Notes under the pieces: model-generated
Told to the model about the DNA's origin: nothing
Database searches by the model: none
What the model saw: only the letters and a program-made list of their open reading frames with translations
Shown here: positions 18,127-26,045 of the stretch, piece after piece
How the letters are laid out: the number at the start of each line of letters is the position of its first letter
Position numbering within the stretch: the stretch's first letter is position 1
Origin: Roseovarius marisflavi
GTDB lineage: Bacteria; Pseudomonadota; Alphaproteobacteria; Rhodobacterales; Rhodobacteraceae
Direction: 5' to 3'
Assembly (NCBI RefSeq): GCF_900142625.1
Contig: NZ_FRBN01000007.1
Coordinates: 62,001 to 126,000, forward strand
DNA: 64,000 bases
Translations under genes and position numbers: made by a program

Positions 18127-19052
18127 GCGGCGTATCCCCCCGCTTCGGTCTGCACGAAGGCATCGGCGCATTTCTTGGCCAGGGCCCGCACACGCCCGAT
18201 ATAGGCCTGTCGTTCGGTCACACTGATCACGCCGCGTGCGTCCAGCAGGTTGAAAAGGTGGCTTGCCTTGATGCATTGATCATAGGCCGGATGCACCATC
18301 ACGATCCGCTGACCTGTCTTGGGGTCTTCATAGGGATGGCTCAGGATCGCCTCGCATTCGGCCTCGGCCTCTTCAAAGTGGCGCAACAAAACCTCGGTAT
18401 TGGCGATATCAAAGTTCCAGCGGCTGTATTCCTGCTCGGTCTGACGAAACACATCGCCATAGCTGAGCGGGATCGGCGCGGCGGGGTCGTTGAACGGCAT
18501 GTCCATCACATGATCGACGCCAAGCACATACATCGCCAGGCGCTCAAGCCCGTAGGTCAGCTCGCCCGAGACCGGCGCGCAATCATGCCCGCCGACCTGT
18601 TGGAAATAGGTGAACTGGCTGACTTCCATACCATCGCACCAGACCTCCCAGCCAAGGCCCCATGCGCCAAGGGTCGGGCTTTCCCAGTCATCCTCGACAA
18701 AGCGGATATCGTGCAGATCCATGTCGATACCAATCGCCTTGAGCGAGCCAAGGTAAAGATCCTGAAGATTGGGCGGGCTCGGTTTGATCAGCACCTGATA
18801 CTGATAATAATGCTGAAGGCGGTTCGGGTTCTCGCCATAGCGCCCGTCGGTGGGACGGCGCGAGGGTTGCACATAGGCCGCCGCCCAGGGTTTGGACCCC
18901 AATGAGCGCAACGTCGTGGCCGGGTGAAACGTGCCGGCGCCCACTTCCATGTCATAGGGTTGCATCATCGCACAGCCCTGCCCCGCCCAATAGGTCTGAA
19001 GCCGCAGGATGATTTCCTGAAAACTGCGTGGTTTGCCGTTTGTTTGCGCCAT
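18123..19052 (-). CDS. glyQ: Glycyl-tRNA synthetase alpha subunit
   Basis: 309 aa from [19 protein letters not shown]; an upstream in-frame ATG adds 22 residues not seen in the family. Catalytic subunit of the bacterial heterotetrameric enzyme: class II motifs in [35 protein letters not shown] and [18 protein letters not shown]. First gene of the operon glyQ–175-aa protein–glyS–PPDK-like, read leftward. No T-box or other leader RNA was seen upstream. Confidence 0.97.
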   Translation of the reverse strand: MAQTNGKPRSFQEIILRLQTYWAGQGCAMMQPYDMEVGAGTFHPATTLRSLGSKPWAAAYVQPSRRPTDGRYGENPNRLQHYYQYQVLIKPSPPNLQDLYLGSLKAIGIDMDLHDIRFVEDDWESPTLGAWGLGWEVWCDGMEVSQFTYFQQVGGHDCAPVSGELTYGLERLAMYVLGVDHVMDMPFNDPAAPIPLSYGDVFRQTEQEYSRWNFDIANTEVLLRHFEEAEAECEAILSHPYEDPKTGQRIVMVHPAYDQCIKASHLFNLLDARGVISVTERQAYIGRVRALAKKCADAFVQTEAGGYAA

Positions 19053-19218
19053 CTTCGCCCCCGGGGACCGCCCCTGAAATTGCCAGTTGTACCTACGGCC
19101 CCCGTGCGTCAGGGTCAATCAGGCCATGGCGCATATTTTGGGTGCATCGCGCGGCATTTTTGCTAAAACCCCTTAAAGCCCCGATGCGAACAGACAGGGC
19201 AGGAATTAAGGGAAGCCG

Positions 19219-20955
19219 ATGACGCGTTACTTTTTGGGATTTATGTTAACGATTTTGCTCTGCGCACCTGCGGCCTGGTCACAGGACGAACCGCTTGTCT
19301 GGGTCCAGATCGAAGCCCAGCCAAGCCTTGCCGAAGCCCAGGCCAGTGCCCGCCGCTATGGCGCGGATTTGCAGGATGTGAACGGGTTTTCCCTCGGGCG
19401 CGGCTGGTATGGGATTGCCCTTGGCCCCTATCGGCGCGACGAGGCCGAGCGCGTGCTTCAGGTCTATCGCAACGAGGGCGTGATCGCGCGCGACAGCTAT
19501 ATCGCCGAATCCTCTGATTTTCAGCGTCAGTTCTGGCCGGTCGGGGCCAACCTGTTGACACGCACCGAACCCGCCGTGCCCCAGCCCCTTGCGCAGGCCC
19601 CCGAAACCGCCGCCGCGCCAGACCCCGCCGCGCCGGATGAGACCCCGCGCGAGGCCCGCGCAAGCGAGGCCCGGCTTGACCGCGACGGCCGCGCCGCGCT
19701 TCAGATCGCCCTCAAGTGGGCCGGCTTTTACGGCGGCGCAATCGACGCGGCCTTTGGTCAGGGCACCCGCGCCTCGATGGGCCGCTGGCAAGAGGCCAAC
19801 AATTTTGAGGTGACCGGCATTCTGACCACCGCGCAACGCCGCGAACTGCTGCGCCAGTATAACGCCGTTCTCGAAGGGCTTGGCCTTGAGATGGTGCGCG
19901 ACACGGCAACCGGCATCGCCGTCAAGCTGCCGATGGGCGTGGTGGAGTTCGACCGCTACGAGCCGCCTTTCGCGCATTTCAAATCCAAGGGCGATATCGA
20001 CGCGCGGGTTCTGTTGATCAGCCAGGAGGGTGACCGCAACACACTGGCCGGGCTGTACGACGTCATGCAAACCCTTGAAATCGTGCCGAAAACCGGGCCG
20101 CGCAACCTTGAACGCGACAGCTTTCGCCTGATTGGCGAGGGCGCGTTGCAGATTTCGCAGACCGAAGTCTGGCTGCGTGATGGGCAGATCAAGGGCTTTA
20201 CGCTGATCTGGCCTGCGGGAGACGAAGAGCGCCGCAGCCGCCTTTTGGGCCAGATGCAGGACAGCTTCGACTGGCTCAGCGGCACGCTTGACCCGACGGC
20301 CGGCAATACCGCCGAGCAGCGCATTGATCTGATTTCTGGGTTGGAAGTGCGCAAGCCCAGGCTGTCGCGCTCTGGCTTTTACGCTGATCAGGACGGCGCT
20401 GTTCTGACCACCTCCGAGGTGGTGCAAAACTGTGGCCGCATCACAATCGACGATATGTATGACGCGGCCATCAGCCTAGACGACGCCGGGCTTGGCATCG
20501 CCCTCTTGCGCCCCACCGAGCGGCTTGCGCCACAGAACGTGGCCACGTTTCAGGACCTGACCCCGCGGCTGATGTCTGAAATCGCGGTTGCGGGCTATTC
20601 CTATGGCGGCATTCTGGGCGCGCCGACGATGACCTTTGGACAGCTCGCCGACCTGCGCGGCCTGAACGGCGAAGAGCACCTCAAGCGGCTGGCGATCACC
20701 GCGCTTGACGGCGATGCCGGCGGGCCGGTGCTTGATGCGGGCGGCGCGGTTCTGGGGATGCTTTTGCCGCATGTCCAGAACGGGCGCGCCCTGCCCGAGG
20801 GGGTTAGCTTTGCCGCCGATACCGGTGCTCTGCGCCAGGTTTTGCTGCAAAACGGCATCACGCCACGCATCACCGCGGAACTGGGTGATATCCCCGCTGA
20901 GGCGCTGACTAATCGCGCCGGGGCGATGACCGTGCTGGTCAGCTGCTGGGAATAA
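19219..20955 (+). CDS. Exported SPOR-like / peptidoglycan-binding protein with inactive trypsin-like domain
   Basis: 578 aa. Signal peptide 1-22; an SPOR-like repeat fold about 28-95 (WVQIEAQPSLAEAQASARRYG...YGIALGPYRRDEAERVL); a proline/alanine linker; a PG_binding_1 domain about 150-212 (ALQIALKWAGFYGGAIDAAFG); a middle region; and a trypsin-like beta-barrel from about 385. The triad is lost: Glu400 stands in the histidine position (LTTSEVV instead of LTNAHVV) and Ala500 replaces the nucleophile (DGDAGGPVLD). It probably binds cell wall and partner proteins rather than cleaving them. Start supported by AAGGGAAG. Confidence 0.82.
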   Translation: MTRYFLGFMLTILLCAPAAWSQDEPLVWVQIEAQPSLAEAQASARRYGADLQDVNGFSLGRGWYGIALGPYRRDEAERVLQVYRNEGVIARDSYIAESSDFQRQFWPVGANLLTRTEPAVPQPLAQAPETAAAPDPAAPDETPREARASEARLDRDGRAALQIALKWAGFYGGAIDAAFGQGTRASMGRWQEANNFEVTGILTTAQRRELLRQYNAVLEGLGLEMVRDTATGIAVKLPMGVVEFDRYEPPFAHFKSKGDIDARVLLISQEGDRNTLAGLYDVMQTLEIVPKTGPRNLERDSFRLIGEGALQISQTEVWLRDGQIKGFTLIWPAGDEERRSRLLGQMQDSFDWLSGTLDPTAGNTAEQRIDLISGLEVRKPRLSRSGFYADQDGAVLTTSEVVQNCGRITIDDMYDAAISLDDAGLGIALLRPTERLAPQNVATFQDLTPRLMSEIAVAGYSYGGILGAPTMTFGQLADLRGLNGEEHLKRLAITALDGDAGGPVLDAGGAVLGMLLPHVQNGRALPEGVSFAADTGALRQVLLQNGITPRITAELGDIPAEALTNRAGAMTVLVSCWE

Positions 20956-20986
20956 CCCCGCCTTAATTTAATGCAAATCCTAAGTA

Positions 20987-21016
20987 TTAACGGCGTCCCG
21001 AGAGGGGCGCCGTTAA
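20987..21016 (+). terminator. Long hairpin with GAGA tetraloop after the pseudoprotease gene
   Basis: TTAACGGCG (20987-20995) pairs with CGCCGTTAA (21008-21016). A U-G wobble and CCC/GGG extend the stem to 13 bp, closing on GAGA, a GNRA-type tetraloop. Only a short T-rich stretch (GGTTTTGG) follows. It is probably the transcript end of the upstream gene, or a leader structure for the next one 90 bases on. Confidence 0.6.
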
Positions 21017-21105
21017 GGTTTTGGAAAGGGCTTCAGGACACCCTGACGGCATGTGGTGAGGGGTATTGCCCGGCGGGGATCCGGGCCAGGTCAGGAGTTA
21101 CCAAA

Positions 21106-21390
21106 ATGAAGAAATTCGCGTTAGTCGCGGCGTCAGCGCTTATTGTACTCGCCGGTGTGGCGCAGGCCGATGTCGGCAGTAAAGTCGGGCGCGCAACCAA
21201 AATCAAAAGGGGAACCAGCTCTGTCATGCCGACCGAAGGCTATAGTTCGCAATGGTGGTCGCATCCGATTGGCTGTGAGTACTCGCGCGCCGGTCGGCCC
21301 GGTGAAACGGTCTGGTATCTGATCATCAACACCGCGCGCCCCGGCTGTCCGACCTATATCGTCCAGCACGGCTTTAGCGATGTCTACTGA
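21106..21390 (+). CDS. Small secreted protein of unknown function
   Basis: 94 aa from ATG 21106 with CAGGAGTTACCAAA upstream; begins MKKFALVAASALIVLAGVAQA, a clear signal peptide cleaved near residue 21. The mature 73 residues have two cysteines (IGCEYSR and PGCPTYIV) able to form one disulfide, and end in HGFSDVY. No family recognised. Convergent with the ThDP-enzyme gene three bases away. Confidence 0.75.
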   Translation: MKKFALVAASALIVLAGVAQADVGSKVGRATKIKRGTSSVMPTEGYSSQWWSHPIGCEYSRAGRPGETVWYLIINTARPGCPTYIVQHGFSDVY

Positions 21391-21393
21391 CCG

Positions 21394-23001
21394 CTAGCCT
21401 GCCCCCAGTGCCGAGGTCATATGGATAAGCGTCGGGCGGTCCGCAACAAGCGCCGCCCGCACCGCATCCTGTAATGCGCGGTGAGTTTGCGGCGCCTCTG
21501 CATAGGCGCCATAGGCCCGTGCAAGCGCGCAGAAATCGGGGTTATGGGCGATCACCGCATTGGGCGCGATCTGGGCGCGCACCATGCTGTCCTCGATTTC
21601 TTTCAGCTTGCCATTGTCCCAGAGCAGGATCGGCAAAGACAACCCAAGTTCGACCGCCGTGCCAAGCTCCTGCACCGTGTATTGAAACCCGTAATCCCCC
21701 GCGATGGCGATCGTCGGCTTACCGCGCCGTGCCACCGCCCCGCCAATCGCGGCGGGCAGGGCATAGCCAAGCGTGCCAAAGCCCGAGGGGTGATGCCAAT
21801 GGCCCGGATGCGCCATCGGCCAGACCTCGTTGGCGACATAGGCGAATTGGGTCATGTCCGAATAGATCATCGTATCTTCGGGCAAAGCGCCGCGCAGCAC
21901 CTCGCAGAGCGGGGCCACACCCGGACGCTCGGCATCGCTCTCGGCGCGCCACCGCGCCCGCGCCGCCGCAACATCGCCCGCGCGCCAGCCATTTGTGTGG
22001 CGCAACTCGCGCATCAAAAGAGCATCGGCCAAGGCCCTCGCATCGGCCAGAACGGGGGTATCGCAATTGGGTGCCCCGCCAAGCTGTGCGGCATCAATAT
22101 CCACCCGGATCAGCGGCGCCGCATGCCCCAACTCATCGCGCCAGAGATCATTTTCCGACAGTTCCGTGCCCACCGCCAGAACAAGATCTGCCTCGGCGAT
22201 CACGCTCGCACTTTCGGGGCGCGCAAGGTAGGTGCCGAAATCAAGCGGGGCCTCGGCCCCCATGATGCCGCGCCCGGCATAGGTGGTGAAGGTCGCCGCG
22301 CCAAGCCGCGCCACCACTTGCCGCCAGGCATCAGTCGCGCGCACCGCGCCGCCGCCAAGGATGACAAGCGGCTTTTGCGCGCCGTTCAGCGCCTCGGCCA
22401 CGCGATCGACAACCTGCTCCGCAACTGCGGGAGCCACCGCCAGCGGGCGGGCATCAGGCGCGGCACTCGCCCCCCCTTCGAGCGCGGAAATCGGCACCTG
22501 AATATGTTTGGGGCGGGCGCGCGTGCTGGCAAACTCGGCCAGGGCCCGGTCAACGAGGTGATAGGCGCTTCGCGCATCGCGGGCCTCATGGCTCCAGTCG
22601 CAGACACAGGCCGCCGCGCCGCATTGGTCCAGCATCTGGTGCAATTGCCCGGTCCTGGCCGCCACATCGTCAAGACAGGAGGACAGCACCAGAACCGGCA
22701 CAGAATCCGAATAGGCCTGCCCCATCGGCGTCATGATATTGCACAACCCCGGCCCGGTGATCACATAGGCCACCCCCGGCTTGCCGGTGGCGCGGGCATA
22801 GCCATCGGCCATAAAGCCCGCCCCCTGTTCGTGGCGCGCCAGAACATGGGTGATGCCCGCCTCTTCAATGCCGCGATACATTTCCTGATTATGCACGCCG
22901 GGAATGCCGAAAATGGTCTCGACCCCGCGCGCCTTGAGCATATGGCTTATCTGCGCCCCAAGCGGGGTCTGCGCGCGGAATGTAGCGGGTTGTTCAGCCA
23001 T
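21394..23001 (-). CDS. ThDP-dependent decarboxylase, 5-guanidino-2-oxopentanoate decarboxylase-like
   Basis: 535 aa. Acetolactate-synthase-fold enzyme. The N-terminal GIPGVHNQEMYRG and ARHEQGAGFMADGYARATG supply the catalytic glutamate; C-terminal GDYGFQYTVQELGTAVELGL and LLWDNGKLKEIEDSM form the ThDP-Mg site (GDG-like motif altered to GDY). The GVHN form and overall sequence resemble AruI, the arginine-transaminase-pathway decarboxylase. Other acetolactate-synthase-like enzymes are possible. trkH lies 23 bases upstream on the same strand, so the two may be co-transcribed, though no functional link is evident. Confidence 0.75.
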   Translation of the reverse strand: MAEQPATFRAQTPLGAQISHMLKARGVETIFGIPGVHNQEMYRGIEEAGITHVLARHEQGAGFMADGYARATGKPGVAYVITGPGLCNIMTPMGQAYSDSVPVLVLSSCLDDVAARTGQLHQMLDQCGAAACVCDWSHEARDARSAYHLVDRALAEFASTRARPKHIQVPISALEGGASAAPDARPLAVAPAVAEQVVDRVAEALNGAQKPLVILGGGAVRATDAWRQVVARLGAATFTTYAGRGIMGAEAPLDFGTYLARPESASVIAEADLVLAVGTELSENDLWRDELGHAAPLIRVDIDAAQLGGAPNCDTPVLADARALADALLMRELRHTNGWRAGDVAAARARWRAESDAERPGVAPLCEVLRGALPEDTMIYSDMTQFAYVANEVWPMAHPGHWHHPSGFGTLGYALPAAIGGAVARRGKPTIAIAGDYGFQYTVQELGTAVELGLSLPILLWDNGKLKEIEDSMVRAQIAPNAVIAHNPDFCALARAYGAYAEAPQTHRALQDAVRAALVADRPTLIHMTSALGAG

Positions 23002-23024
23002 AGGATGTCTCCCAAAAACAGGTG

Positions 23025-24473
23025 TCAGGGTCGCCAGAAGGCGGGCAAAAGCAACACGATGACCGCGACGATTTCAAGCCGCCCCATCAGCATCGCAAGG
23101 ATCATCAGCGCCTTGGCCTCATCCGGAAATCCATGCAGCGCGCCGCTTGCGGCGACGTTTTCGCCAAACACCGGGCCGATATTGAAAATCGAGGTCCAGG
23201 CCGCGGTGACCGATTCCAGCAAGGTCAGTCCGGTCAATTCCAGCGCCACGCTGAAAAACCCGAGCGACAGGATGTAGAAGGTGAACAAAAGCATCACCGA
23301 TTGCAGAACCTCATCCTCGACCCGACGCCCCTCGTGGCGCAGGATCATCACGCTGGACGGGTTGAAAATTCGCCGCGTCTGCTGGGCAAGTGCGTTCAAC
23401 ATAAGCTGATAGCGGAAAATCTTGATCGAACAGCCGGTCGAGCCGGTACAGCCGCCGATCGCCCCCACGATGATCAGCACCACGAAGGGCATGTGCCCCC
23501 ATCCCATCAGATCGCCATCGCCATAGCCGGTGCCCGAAAAGATCGAGACGACGTTGAACAGCCGCTCGCGAAACCGCTCTTCGCTAAGCTCGCCAAGCTC
23601 GACAAGGTCATAGCCCACCACAAGGATCACCGCATAGCCGATCCAGCGCAGATAGGTGCGCACCTGCGTGTCGTGCAACAGCGGGCGGATATTGCCCTGC
23701 ACCCCCTGCATCATGCGCACGAAGGGCAGGCTTGCGAGGATCATGAAGACCACCGCCACATATTGCGGCGCACCGGGGAAAGAGGCGAAGGACGCGTCCG
23801 ACGTCGAAAAGCCGCCGGTCGACACGGTCGTCAATGAATGCACCGTCGCCTCGAAGGCATCCATGCCGAGCGCAAGGTAGAACAGGGTGCAGATCGCGGT
23901 GAGGCCAAGATAGACGTTCAGCACGCCTTTGGAGATATCAATCGTGCGCGGCAGGGCCTTGCCGAAGGTGTCAAACCCCTCGGAGCGGAAAAACTGCATG
24001 CCGCCGACGCGCATCACCGGCAGGAACACCAGCGCCACGATCACGATCCCAAGCCCGCCCAGCCATTGCAGGATGCCCCGCCACAGCAGGATGCCCTTGG
24101 GCAGGTCATCCAGCCCCTCAAGAACCGTCGTGCCGGTTGTGGTCAGCCCGGACATCGATTCGAAATAGGCATCGACAAAGCCAAGCCTGGTCTCGCCAAG
24201 CATGAACGGGATCGCGCCAAAGAGCGGCAGCATCGCCCAGACCAGCGTGGTCAGCAAAAACGATTGCTGAATGGTAAGCCCCTCTTCAATCGAGTTTTTA
24301 CAGGCAAGCGCCACCAGACCGCCAATCAGGCAGGTGATGATAAGGCTCTCGGCAAACACCGGCCAATGCTCGCGCCCCTCGGCGATATCCACCAAGAGCG
24401 GCAACGCCATGGTAAGCCCCATGGCCATGACCATCAGGCCAACAAGATATCCCACGGGACGCATATCAAACAT
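23025..24473 (-). CDS. trkH: Potassium uptake protein, TrkH/KtrB family
   Basis: 482 aa. Inner-membrane K+ translocating subunit. Four pore repeats with selectivity-filter residues: MSGLTTTGTTV (about 110), LTTVSTGGFST (about 220), VVSIFSGTGYGDGD (about 310) and a degenerate fourth near TSIFNIGPVFGEN (about 430). GAIGGCTGSTGCSIKIFRYQ matches the conserved family segment after filter 3. The cytosolic NAD-binding TrkA partner is not in this window. Starts at an ATG with no unusual features. Confidence 0.95.
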   Translation of the reverse strand: MFDMRPVGYLVGLMVMAMGLTMALPLLVDIAEGREHWPVFAESLIITCLIGGLVALACKNSIEEGLTIQQSFLLTTLVWAMLPLFGAIPFMLGETRLGFVDAYFESMSGLTTTGTTVLEGLDDLPKGILLWRGILQWLGGLGIVIVALVFLPVMRVGGMQFFRSEGFDTFGKALPRTIDISKGVLNVYLGLTAICTLFYLALGMDAFEATVHSLTTVSTGGFSTSDASFASFPGAPQYVAVVFMILASLPFVRMMQGVQGNIRPLLHDTQVRTYLRWIGYAVILVVGYDLVELGELSEERFRERLFNVVSIFSGTGYGDGDLMGWGHMPFVVLIIVGAIGGCTGSTGCSIKIFRYQLMLNALAQQTRRIFNPSSVMILRHEGRRVEDEVLQSVMLLFTFYILSLGFFSVALELTGLTLLESVTAAWTSIFNIGPVFGENVAASGALHGFPDEAKALMILAMLMGRLEIVAVIVLLLPAFWRP

Positions 24474-24537
24474 GACGCGCAGAGTTGGGCTTTGGGCGCG
24501 GTGCTGTCAAGCGGGATGCGCGGCTTTGGGCGATGGT

Positions 24538-24765
24538 TCAGCCCGATAGGATATCCTCGAACACGAAGGCCGGGATATCCTTGCGCGCAAGCCCCATCGC
24601 GGCCAGCTCGCTATCGCTCAGCTCGTACATCTCGGCCAGGCTGGCAAGGCGTTTGCGGCTGATAAGATAGCCATTCATCCCGGCCGCATGTTCGGCCAGA
24701 AACAGATCCAGATCGCGCTGCCATGGCGGCGGTGAAAATCGGGAGTACAGGTCTTGGTCGGCCAT
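24538..24765 (-). CDS. DUF1127-like small protein
   Basis: 75 aa from ATG 24765, preceded by AAAGGGG. The C-terminal segment LASLAEMYELSDSELAAMGLARKDIPAFVFEDILSG has the DUF1127 pattern (a helix, LSDSELAAMGL, then a hydrophobic end). The N-terminal half (DLYSRFSPPPWQRDLDLFL) is specific to this copy. Second of two tandem DUF1127 genes, with an intrinsic terminator between them, so they are separate transcripts. Confidence 0.8.
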   Translation of the reverse strand: MADQDLYSRFSPPPWQRDLDLFLAEHAAGMNGYLISRKRLASLAEMYELSDSELAAMGLARKDIPAFVFEDILSG

Positions 24766-24882
24766 TTGGAACCCCTTTCGTCGGATCAAAAGACGGGCTC
24801 CTCCCTGAGGCTGATATAGCGCGGGCTTGCCTTGATTTCTTGCGGGAAGTGAACCAACACGAAAAGTGTTGCCGCAATGCAG

Positions 24883-24917
24883 CATAAAGAAACCCCGGCG
24901 GGATTGGCCCACCGGGG
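24883..24917 (-). terminator. Intrinsic terminator of the upstream DUF1127 gene
   Basis: On the minus strand CCCCGG-T-GGG pairs with CCC-G-CCGGGG around CCAAT, followed by TTTCTTTAT. It lies 32 bases after the stop of the 73-aa DUF1127 gene. Confidence 0.85.
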
Positions 24918-24948
24918 TACTCTGGCACTCCGCCGGCCCTTGAAGGGC

Positions 24949-25170
24949 TCAGGCGTAAAACAGGTCTTTGAAAACGTGATAGGCGATGTCTTCGCGCCGG
25001 ATGCCCATGCGCGTCAGCTCTGCGTCGGATTTCGCTTCCAGCGCTTCGATCCGGTTGCGGCGCGATGTGACCTGGCTGTGACGCTCAAGGCCGCGCACCA
25101 AGGCCGCGGTGAATTTTTTCCAGCCGTCGCGCAGGGGCGATGCCGGGATGTTCGTTGCAATGTTCGCCAT
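24949..25170 (-). CDS. DUF1127-like small protein
   Basis: 73 aa from ATG 25170 with GAGGTTTCC upstream; a GTG 12 bases earlier is less likely because it overlaps that site. Pattern: a basic helix RHSQVTSRRNRIEALEAKSDAELTRMGI (two overlapping helices, about 33-58) and a hydrophobic end YHVFKDLFYA, similar to the neighbouring 75-aa protein, so the pair probably arose by duplication. Ends in its own terminator. Confidence 0.82.
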   Translation of the reverse strand: MANIATNIPASPLRDGWKKFTAALVRGLERHSQVTSRRNRIEALEAKSDAELTRMGIRREDIAYHVFKDLFYA

Positions 25171-25259
25171 TGGAAACCTCACTTGCTTTGGTGTTCAGGT
25201 TTCCTCCCTGCTCACAAGGTAGGTCAGCGCCATTGACGTTACCACCGTCAATTCGGAAT

Positions 25260-25288
25260 GGCCGGGTTGCACCAGATGCATCCCGGCC
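25260..25288. repeat. Strong hairpin downstream of the Ala/Pro-rich gene
   Basis: GGCCGGG and CCCGGCC form a 7-bp stem, extended past a T-T mismatch by TGCA/TGCA around CCAGA. It starts ten bases past the stop of the 188-aa gene (minus strand), a position suited to its transcript end. It has no U-tract on that strand. Confidence 0.5.
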
Positions 25289-25297
25289 TGCAAGTCG

Positions 25298-25864
25298 TTA
25301 TTTTCTTTTGCTTTTCTTGCCACGCACGGGCATGGCGGGCGGCATGGACGGTTTGCGGTGGGCCTTGGCCGAAACCGAGGTCGGCTCGCTGGCTTTAGCG
25401 GTCGGTGCGACAGGCGCGGCTGGCGTGGCTTTGACCTCTGCCTTAAGCGGGCTTTGCGCCGGAACGGGTTCTGTCACCGGGGCCGCTCTGGGCGCTTCGA
25501 CTTTCGCCGGGGCCGTAACCGTGGCTTTGGCGACCGGTGCCTGCGCAACCGAGGTCTCTTTTTTCACAGGTGCCGGTGCTTCGGCCAGCGGCTTTACCGC
25601 TATGGCGGGCTTGGCCACGGATGGGGTCACCGGCTTGGCGACGGGCTCGGCAACCGCCACCTTTGCACGCGTCGGCGTGGCAGTGGCCGCACGCGGCGCG
25701 CGGGTCGGCGTCGCGGCTTTTGCCTTCAACTGACCTCCGAAAGGTCCGGCCTGCCATGTGGCCTGTCCAATGACCTGCGCCACGCGCAGATTGCTTTCGA
25801 TCATGTAGCCGGCAAAGCGCAGTCCGGCAGCGGAAAGTTTAAGCGGATAGTCGGGAGCAAGCAT
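25298..25864 (-). CDS. Alanine/proline/lysine-rich protein with short conserved-looking N-terminus
   Basis: 188 aa from ATG 25864, preceded by AAAAGGAT. Residues 1-45 look folded and amphipathic (MLAPDYPLKLSAAGLRFAG, ESNLRVAQVIGQATWQAGPFG). The remaining 140 are low-complexity A/P/V/K/T repeats of the PVAKPVTPSVAKPAIAVKP type, ending in the basic RGKKSKRK. Composition resembles histone-H1-like or phasin-tail proteins, so nucleic-acid or granule binding is possible, but nothing in the sequence proves it. Its leader carries interlocked stems. Confidence 0.7.
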   Translation of the reverse strand: MLAPDYPLKLSAAGLRFAGYMIESNLRVAQVIGQATWQAGPFGGQLKAKAATPTRAPRAATATPTRAKVAVAEPVAKPVTPSVAKPAIAVKPLAEAPAPVKKETSVAQAPVAKATVTAPAKVEAPRAAPVTEPVPAQSPLKAEVKATPAAPVAPTAKASEPTSVSAKAHRKPSMPPAMPVRGKKSKRK

Positions 25865-25876
25865 ATCAGTATCCTT

Positions 25877-25962
25877 TTGAGCCAATGCAGGAGCGCGTTA
25901 CCGGAGTCGAGTGACACCAGCGTAACGCGAGGCAGGGAGTCGGTGTCACTGAATTGGCTTAA
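25877..25962 (-). promoter_or_regulatory. Structured leader with interlocked stems (possible pseudoknot) before the Ala/Pro-rich gene
   Basis: Three perfect complementary pairs lie in 86 bases. AGCCAAT 25880-25886 pairs with ATTGGCT 25953-25959 (about 10 bp counting a G-U and flanking A-T pairs). CGCGTTAC 25894-25901 pairs with GTAACGCG 25922-25929. AGTGACACC 25910-25918 pairs with GGTGTCACT 25942-25950. The last two interlock in the order B-C-B'-C', an H-type pseudoknot or two alternative folds, all inside the outer stem. The gene's ribosome site begins right at the edge of the outer stem. No known riboswitch class recognised. Confidence 0.6.
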
Positions 25963-26045
25963 CGTCAATTCCATGCACGCACGATACGCGGTAATCTGCT
26001 GAAATTTTACACGCCACGCAGGGCAAATGGGCAGATCACCCCGCC

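Noticed and set aside
25260..25288. Canonical terminator for the Ala/Pro-rich gene
   Set aside because: The stem is strong but no U-run follows on the gene's strand; listed only as a hairpin.
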